DNA of 19,612 bases from an uncultured Lachnospiraceae bacterium (lineage in GTDB: Bacteria; Bacillota_A; Clostridia; Lachnospirales; Lachnospiraceae): assembly GCA_910585355.1 (NCBI GenBank), contig CAJUDN010000009.1, positions 36,423-56,034 of the forward strand, in the 5' to 3' direction. Of this stretch, positions 15,691-19,612 are shown piece after piece (the stretch's first letter is position 1; each line of letters begins with the position of its first letter). A program made the translations under genes and the position numbers. The notes beneath the pieces are model-generated. The model had not been told where the DNA came from, searched no databases, and worked only from the letters and a program-made list of their open reading frames with translations.

Positions 15691-16803
15691 ATGGCGGCAG
15701 GGTCTTCCATTGGAACAATTTTTAAAGTGACGACCTGGGGAGAGTCCCACGGGAGGGCCATCGGTGTTGTTGTGGATGGCTGTCCTGCGGGGCTGTCTCT
15801 TTGTGAAGCGGATATCCAGAAACTGCTGGATCGGAGAAAGCCTGGACAGAGCAGGTTTACAACCCAGAGGAACGAGGGGGATGAGGTGGAGATCCTTTCC
15901 GGTGTTTTCGAAGGGAAAACCACGGGAACTCCTGTTTCCATGGTTGTGTGGAACAAGGACCAAAGGTCAAAGGACTATTCGACGATTGCCAAATGTTACC
16001 GCCCGGGACATGCGGATTTTACTTTCGATGAGAAATACGGTTTTCGGGATTATCGGGGAGGCGGCCGTTCCTCCGCCAGAGAGACCATAGGACGGGTAGC
16101 GGCGGGGGCCATAGCAGAAAAATTCCTGGAACAGCTGGGAATTTCGGTGACGGCATACACAAAATCCATTGGCCCGGTGGAAATTGACGAAAGCCAGGCT
16201 GACCTTAAAGAGGCCAAAAACAACGCCCTTTGTATGCCGGACGTGAGGGCGGCCAAAGAAGCCGCAGAATATCTGGAACAAAGAATGGCAGAATGCGATT
16301 CTTCCGGCGGCGTGGTCGAATGTGTGATTTCTCATCTTCCCACGGCTTTGGGCGAGCCGGTGTTTGATAAGCTGGATGCGAACCTGGCCAAAGCAATGCT
16401 TTCCATTGGCGCAGTGAAAGGATTTGAGATCGGAGACGGTTTTGCCGCCGCAAAATCCTGCGGTTCCCTGAATAACGATGCTTTTCGTATGGATGAGACG
16501 GGAATAAAAAAAGTGACCAATCATTCCGGCGGGGTTCTCGGAGGAATCAGTGACGGAAGCGATGTGGTGTTTCGGACGGCTTTTAAGCCGACTCCTTCCA
16601 TCGCGAAGAGTCAGGACACCGTAAATAAAAATAAAGAAAACATGGAGCTTGTTATCATGGGGCGCCACGATCCTGTGGTGGTACCCAGAGCCGTGGTGGT
16701 GGTGGAGGCTATGGCAGCTATCACCATTATGGATATGCTGCTGTTATCCATGACATCCAGAATGGACTGGATTCAGGAATTTTTTAAGCGGAGGGAAAAG
16801 TGA
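15691..16803 (+). CDS. aroC: Chorismate synthase
   Basis: A 370-residue enzyme (EC 4.2.3.5) that converts 5-enolpyruvylshikimate-3-phosphate to chorismate using reduced FMN, the last shared step to aromatic amino acids and folate. Family signatures are complete: WGESHG with catalytic-region His20, RPGHAD with His107, YRGGGRSSARETIGRVAAGA (121-140) and RTAFKPTPSI near the C-terminus. The length is normal. Its ribosome binding site (AGGAG) lies at the end of the lactonase gene, only 5 bases separate the two genes, and its stop overlaps the rpiB start (TGATG), so translation is probably coupled. The rest of the shikimate pathway is not in the window. Confidence 0.97.
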   Translation: MAAGSSIGTIFKVTTWGESHGRAIGVVVDGCPAGLSLCEADIQKLLDRRKPGQSRFTTQRNEGDEVEILSGVFEGKTTGTPVSMVVWNKDQRSKDYSTIAKCYRPGHADFTFDEKYGFRDYRGGGRSSARETIGRVAAGAIAEKFLEQLGISVTAYTKSIGPVEIDESQADLKEAKNNALCMPDVRAAKEAAEYLEQRMAECDSSGGVVECVISHLPTALGEPVFDKLDANLAKAMLSIGAVKGFEIGDGFAAAKSCGSLNNDAFRMDETGIKKVTNHSGGVLGGISDGSDVVFRTAFKPTPSIAKSQDTVNKNKENMELVIMGRHDPVVVPRAVVVVEAMAAITIMDMLLLSMTSRMDWIQEFFKRREK

Positions 16804-17243
16804 TGAAAATTGCAATCGGAAATGACCATTCTGCGGTGGAGTTAAAAAACGTCATCAGGGAACACCTGGAACAAAAGGGATATGAGGTTTTGAATCTGGG
16901 AACAGATTCCAGTGAGAGCTGCGACTATCCGGTGTATGGAGAAAAGGTGGGCCGGGCAGTGGCATCCGGCGAGGCGGATCTGGGAATTGCCATCTGCGGT
17001 ACCGGGGTAGGAATTTCCCTGGCGGCCAATAAGGTGAAGGGAATCCGGGCCTGCGTGTGCAGTGAGCCGTATACGGCGAAGCTTTCCAGAATGCATAATA
17101 ATTCCAATGTACTGGCCTTCGGCGCAAGAGTTGTGGGAAGCGAGCTGGCCAAGATGATCGTTGACCAATGGCTGGAGGCGGAGTTTGAAGGCGGAAGACA
17201 TCTAAGACGCGTGGACATGATTATGGCCATTGAGGAGAAATAA
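16803..17243 (+). CDS. rpiB: Ribose-5-phosphate isomerase B
   Basis: A 146-residue sugar-phosphate isomerase of the RpiB/LacAB family (EC 5.3.1.6), interconverting ribose-5-phosphate and ribulose-5-phosphate. The N-terminal IAIGNDHSA has D8 and H9. The catalytic Cys is C65 in CGTGVGIS, and the ring-opening His is H98 in SRMHNNSNVLAFGAR. The C-terminal GGRHLRRVDMI is typical of RpiB. I chose ATG 16803, which overlaps the aroC stop, rather than the GTG one codon earlier, because MKIAIGNDHS is the usual family start. It is the last gene of the operon and is followed by a clear terminator. Confidence 0.95.
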   Translation: MKIAIGNDHSAVELKNVIREHLEQKGYEVLNLGTDSSESCDYPVYGEKVGRAVASGEADLGIAICGTGVGISLAANKVKGIRACVCSEPYTAKLSRMHNNSNVLAFGARVVGSELAKMIVDQWLEAEFEGGRHLRRVDMIMAIEEK

Positions 17244-17290
17244 AAGAAGCGGCGTTGCCCAGGTTCGTTCTAGGCAGCGCCGTTTCTTTA
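17244..17290. terminator. Bidirectional terminator between rpiB and lysC
   Basis: A 16-bp stem (17244-17259 with 17273-17288; two mismatched positions that can form G-U pairs) surrounds a 13-base loop. The plus-strand tail is TTTCTTT. The minus-strand tail is TTCTTTTATTT, so it can also end the lysC transcript, which arrives from the other side. Confidence 0.85.
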
Positions 17291-17327
17291 CGCGATGGGA
17301 AGGTGCGTCTTACTGCAGGATGCTTTT

Positions 17328-18647
17328 TTATAACGCTGTTGTTACAAAAATATCGTAAATGGCCCATATGGCGCCTTCAAAGTCTTCATTCCGCACACCA
17401 ATGATGACATTAAGTTCGCTGGAACCCTGGTCGATCATCTTTACATTGATTTTTGCATGGGACAGGGCCGCGAAGATTCTGGCGGCTGTTCCGCGGGTGG
17501 CCCTCATGCCGCGTCCGACCACAGCGATCAGAGCCAGATCGGATTCCAGATCAATGACATCGGGGTGGACGGCACGGTGAATACCGGAGATAACAGCCTG
17601 CTCCTTTTCCTGAAATTCGTCCTGGTGAACAAAAACCGTCATGGTATCGATACCAGAGGGGATGTGTTCGAAGGAAATTTGATGCCGTTCAAATACTTCC
17701 AGAACCTTTCGTCCGAAACCAATTTCTGTATTCATCATAGCCTTCTCAATGTTGATAGAACAAAAGCCTTTTTTTCCGGCAATTCCGGTAATGGTGTAAA
17801 AGGGCTTTTTGCTGGTGCTTTCCACGATCATCGTACCGGGATCTTCAGGACGGTTTGTATTTTTTATGTTGATGGGGATGCCTTCCTTTCTCACAGGAAA
17901 GATAGCGTCCTCATGAAGGACGCTGGCGCCCATATAGGACAGTTCGCGAAGCTCCCGGTATGTGATGGTCTCAATGGGAACCGGATTGCGGATGATACGG
18001 GGGTCAGCCACCAGAAACCCCGACACGTCGGTCCAGTTTTCATAAATATCTGCATGGAGGGCCCGTGCCACCAGAGAGCCGGTGATATCCGAGCCGCCGC
18101 GGGAAAAGGTAACAATGGTGCCGTCCGGCTTTGCACCATAGAAGCCGGGAACGACAGCCTGCTTCATGGAGTCCAAATGGGCGGCAAGCTCCGCGTTGGT
18201 TTTTTCTGGAAGAAAACAGCCATTTTCATCAAAACAGATTACATCCGCAGCGTCCACAAAGGGAAAGTTTAAATAATGGGCCATAATGATTCCATTTAAA
18301 TATTCACCGCGGGAAGCGGCATAGTCAGCGCCGGCTTTCTGGAGAAAATTCTCTTCGATTTTATCAAATTCAAAGTCCAGATTCAGATTCAAATCCAGGC
18401 CATTGATGATATCGTAAAAGCGCTTTTTGATCTGGTCCAGAATGCGTTTGTAGCTCTGATCCGCAAGGACGGCCTCATAGCACTGGTAAAGCAGATCTGT
18501 GACTTTGGTGTCTTTGCCGTCGCGTTTTCCTGGTGCGGACGGGACCACATAGCTTCTGGTTTTGTCAGCTGTGATGATGCTCTTTACTTTCTTGAACTGC
18601 CTGGCGCTGGCTAAAGAGCTGCCTCCGAATTTAACTACTTTTTTCAT
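17328..18647 (-). CDS. lysC: Aspartate kinase (YclM-like, two ACT domains)
   Basis: A 439-residue enzyme (EC 2.7.2.4) that phosphorylates aspartate, the first step to lysine, threonine, methionine and diaminopimelate. The kinase domain (about 1-280) has KFGGSS (6-11), SAPGKR, FSRGGSDITG (181-190), the ENWTDVSGFLVADPR loop and IKNTNRP. Two ACT-type regulatory segments follow (about 283-355 with GFCSINIEKAMMN and EHIPSGIDTMTV; about 370-439 with VVGRGMRATRGTAARI and NVKMIDQGSSELN), implying feedback by an end-product amino acid. It resembles B. subtilis YclM more than LysC alpha/beta types. The start is ATG 18647 because AGGAG lies 7 bases upstream and MKKVVKFGGSS is the family start; the longer frame from 18704 adds an unconserved tail. 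It lies 90 bases downstream of lepB, and I see no clear promoter of its own. Confidence 0.95.
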   Translation of the reverse strand: MKKVVKFGGSSLASARQFKKVKSIITADKTRSYVVPSAPGKRDGKDTKVTDLLYQCYEAVLADQSYKRILDQIKKRFYDIINGLDLNLNLDFEFDKIEENFLQKAGADYAASRGEYLNGIIMAHYLNFPFVDAADVICFDENGCFLPEKTNAELAAHLDSMKQAVVPGFYGAKPDGTIVTFSRGGSDITGSLVARALHADIYENWTDVSGFLVADPRIIRNPVPIETITYRELRELSYMGASVLHEDAIFPVRKEGIPINIKNTNRPEDPGTMIVESTSKKPFYTITGIAGKKGFCSINIEKAMMNTEIGFGRKVLEVFERHQISFEHIPSGIDTMTVFVHQDEFQEKEQAVISGIHRAVHPDVIDLESDLALIAVVGRGMRATRGTAARIFAALSHAKINVKMIDQGSSELNVIIGVRNEDFEGAIWAIYDIFVTTAL

Positions 18648-18674
18648 AATTATGTCTCCTGTATGTGCTTTTTT

Positions 18675-18714
18675 GTAACAGTTCAGGCAGGTCTGCGCGC
18701 TCACCGCGCGGACC
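18675..18714. repeat. Half copy of the structured repeat upstream of lysC
   Basis: GTAACAGTTCAGG (18675-18687) equals the terminal repeat of the larger elements. It is followed by a GC-rich hairpin, GGTCTGCGCG (18690-18699) with CGCGCGGACC (18705-18714), one wobble. On the minus strand this reads hairpin then CTGAACTGTTAC, which matches the right half of the 1245-1401 copy (its GC-rich second hairpin and right end). The opposite terminal repeat is missing. It lies in the lysC leader, 28 bases before the start codon. Confidence 0.65.
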
Positions 18715-18737
18715 GCACGAAAACATAGCAGTCCTTT

Positions 18738-19388
18738 TTAATGTATTAATTTGGGTGTGGGGAAGTATTCAAGGATTACCTTGGCAATCATTTTATCCTT
18801 AGAAATATAATGATTGTTCCAGTATCTGGCATCCAGAGAATAATTTCGGTTATCACCCATCATGAAATAGCAGTTTTCCGGAACCTCAAAATGGAAGGAT
18901 TCACCAGCATTCATCGGCTCTGCCAGGTAGGGTTCCTCAAGGGGGGTATCAGAACCATTTAAGTATACTCTGTCGTCCACAATGTCGATCACATCTCCGG
19001 GTACGCCGATTACCCGCTTCACATAATAAATGGTGCGGGCGCGCTTTCCTGCCTTTGCACCACAGCGGGGACAGGTTTCTGTCTTTTCACCCTCCACGAT
19101 GACATTGCAGCTGGTACATTGCCAGCCAAATATAAAGATGGCCACATCTCCCTGCTCCGGGTCGGAAAATTTGTAATGCAGTCTGGAGCCGATAACGCGG
19201 CTCCCGGCCATAATGGTATTTTCCATGGAGCCGGTGGGGACTTCGCTGTTGGCGATGATAAAGGTAGTAAGGACAAAAGCAATGACAGCGGCCGATAATA
19301 TCACCTGAATCCAGCTGATTAACTCAGCCTTCCATCCTGATTTCGCCTTTGTTCTCGATTTTCCTTGTTCTTTTCTTTTATTTTCCAT
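18738..19388 (-). CDS. lepB: Signal peptidase I with a four-cysteine (zinc-ribbon-like) insert
   Basis: A 216-residue membrane protease that removes signal peptides from secreted proteins. A basic cytoplasmic N-terminus is followed by one membrane segment (about 23-45). The catalytic Ser54 is in SEVPTGSMENTI, box C is QGDVAIF (79-85), the general-base Lys124 is in YYVKRVIGVPGD, and box E is MGDNRNYSLDARYW (177-190). Between boxes C and D lies an extra stretch with two CxxC pairs (CTSC at 91-94 and CPRC at 106-109), which looks like a small zinc ribbon and is not part of the classical Gram-positive enzyme. The start has an AGGAAAG site just upstream. The same strand continues into lysC after 90 bases. 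Confidence 0.95.
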   Translation of the reverse strand: MENKRKEQGKSRTKAKSGWKAELISWIQVILSAAVIAFVLTTFIIANSEVPTGSMENTIMAGSRVIGSRLHYKFSDPEQGDVAIFIFGWQCTSCNVIVEGEKTETCPRCGAKAGKRARTIYYVKRVIGVPGDVIDIVDDRVYLNGSDTPLEEPYLAEPMNAGESFHFEVPENCYFMMGDNRNYSLDARYWNNHYISKDKMIAKVILEYFPTPKLIH

Positions 19389-19444
19389 TTCTTTCCTGTA
19401 AACCTCATTTGACTAAAGATACTATTACGCAATATAATGATATT

Positions 19445-19473
19445 AGTGTACTGACATATTTCCATTACGTCAA
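19445..19473 (-). promoter_or_regulatory. Possible promoter of lepB
   Basis: On the minus strand TTGACG (19473-19468) is followed by a 17-base spacer and TACACT (19450-19445, four of six). The start of transcription would be about 50 bases before the lepB ATG. The -35 overlaps one arm of an inverted repeat, CATTTGAC (19406-19413) and GTCAAATG (19469-19476), that could be an operator or chance. Confidence 0.42.
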
Positions 19474-19500
19474 ATGACTTGCCTGAATTTCCATCTGCCA

Positions 19501-19612
19501 TGTTGGTCTACGCTCCGCTTCGGTCCGTGCTAAACGTGTGCCACTGGCACACAGCACCGTCGGTCAACGATGCCACCGCATCGCCTCCCTCCTCCGCCTT
19601 GCAGGCTGAAAA
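19501..19612. repeat. GC-rich structured intergenic sequence, probably a second dispersed repeat family (cut by the window end)
   Basis: The base composition changes sharply from AT-rich lepB upstream DNA. Two nested or adjacent hairpins are visible. One is GTGTGCC (19536-19542) with GGCACAC (19546-19552), loop ACT, enclosed by GTGC (19527-19530) and GCAC (19554-19557). The other is CGATGC (19568-19573) with GCATCG (19578-19583), loop CACC. No credible coding frame crosses it. The window contains only one copy, so calling it a dispersed repeat is an inference from its structure. Confidence 0.5.

Noticed and set aside
15967..16668. 233-codon minus-strand open frame inside aroC
   Set aside because: It is an antisense shadow of chorismate synthase, which has all its signature motifs on the plus strand.
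17457..18272. 271-codon plus-strand open frame inside lysC
   Set aside because: It is the antisense shadow of a well-conserved aspartokinase, with no recognisable domain and no suitable start signals.
18648..18704. Longer N-terminus for aspartokinase from position 18704
   Set aside because: The 19 extra residues cross the repeat-derived leader, are not family-like, and lie upstream of the AGGAG that fits the start at 18647.
18648..18737. Lysine riboswitch or T-box leader upstream of lysC
   Set aside because: The gap to lepB is only 90 bases, too short for the roughly 170-base lysine riboswitch, and there is no T-box motif; the structure present is the repeat-family hairpin.
19319..19501. 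60-codon minus-strand open frame overlapping the lepB start
   Set aside because: It overlaps the lepB start region in another frame, has no ribosome binding site and looks like a chance frame.

Overview
This window looks like core chromosome of an anaerobic Clostridia-type Firmicute, most likely a Lachnospiraceae (Clostridium cluster XIVa). The reasons are strong AGGAGG-type ribosome binding sites, TTGACA/TATAAT-like promoters, a lipoprotein with an Ala/Thr/Glu-rich linker, a YclM-like aspartokinase and a moderate GC content. The placement is inferred from protein style, not from a marker gene. I see no rRNA, tRNA, CRISPR array, phage gene or transposase.

Layout. (1) 1-1244: the 3' part of a sensor histidine kinase, cut by the window edge, then its OmpR-type response regulator. 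(2) 1245-2750: a structured repeat element, then an MFS transporter with its own promoter and terminator. (3) 2808-8423: a five-gene peptide-type ABC importer operon (lipoprotein receptor, two permeases, two ATPases) behind a strong promoter, with the last three genes overlapping. (4) 8470-10269: a DEAD-box RNA helicase whose short leader holds a terminator-like hairpin. Degenerate tandem repeats and a bidirectional terminator follow it. (5) 10440-14267, minus strand: a polyamine importer, potA-potB-potCD, in which permease PotC and receptor PotD are one polypeptide. (6) 14268-14632: a 365-bp divergent intergenic region with three related palindromes. (7) 14633-17243: a tight operon of a lactonase-family beta-propeller protein, chorismate synthase (aroC) and ribose-5-phosphate isomerase B (rpiB). 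(8) 17328-19388, minus strand: aspartokinase (lysC) downstream of signal peptidase I (lepB), whose lepB product carries an unusual four-cysteine insert. (9) 19389-19612: the lepB upstream region and a second, GC-rich structured repeat.

How the genes work together: two importers (peptide-type and polyamine) supply nitrogen-rich nutrients. The lactonase/aroC/rpiB operon may tie pentose-phosphate metabolism to aromatic biosynthesis, and lysC starts the aspartate-family amino acids. The two-component system may control genes outside the window.

I did not find a clearly new multi-gene system. The most interesting signals are a dispersed palindromic repeat family with the core GTAAC-N-GTTCAG, seen at five places and often just upstream of a ribosome binding site; the Cys4 insert in signal peptidase; the PotC-PotD fusion; and the possible attenuator ahead of the helicase.
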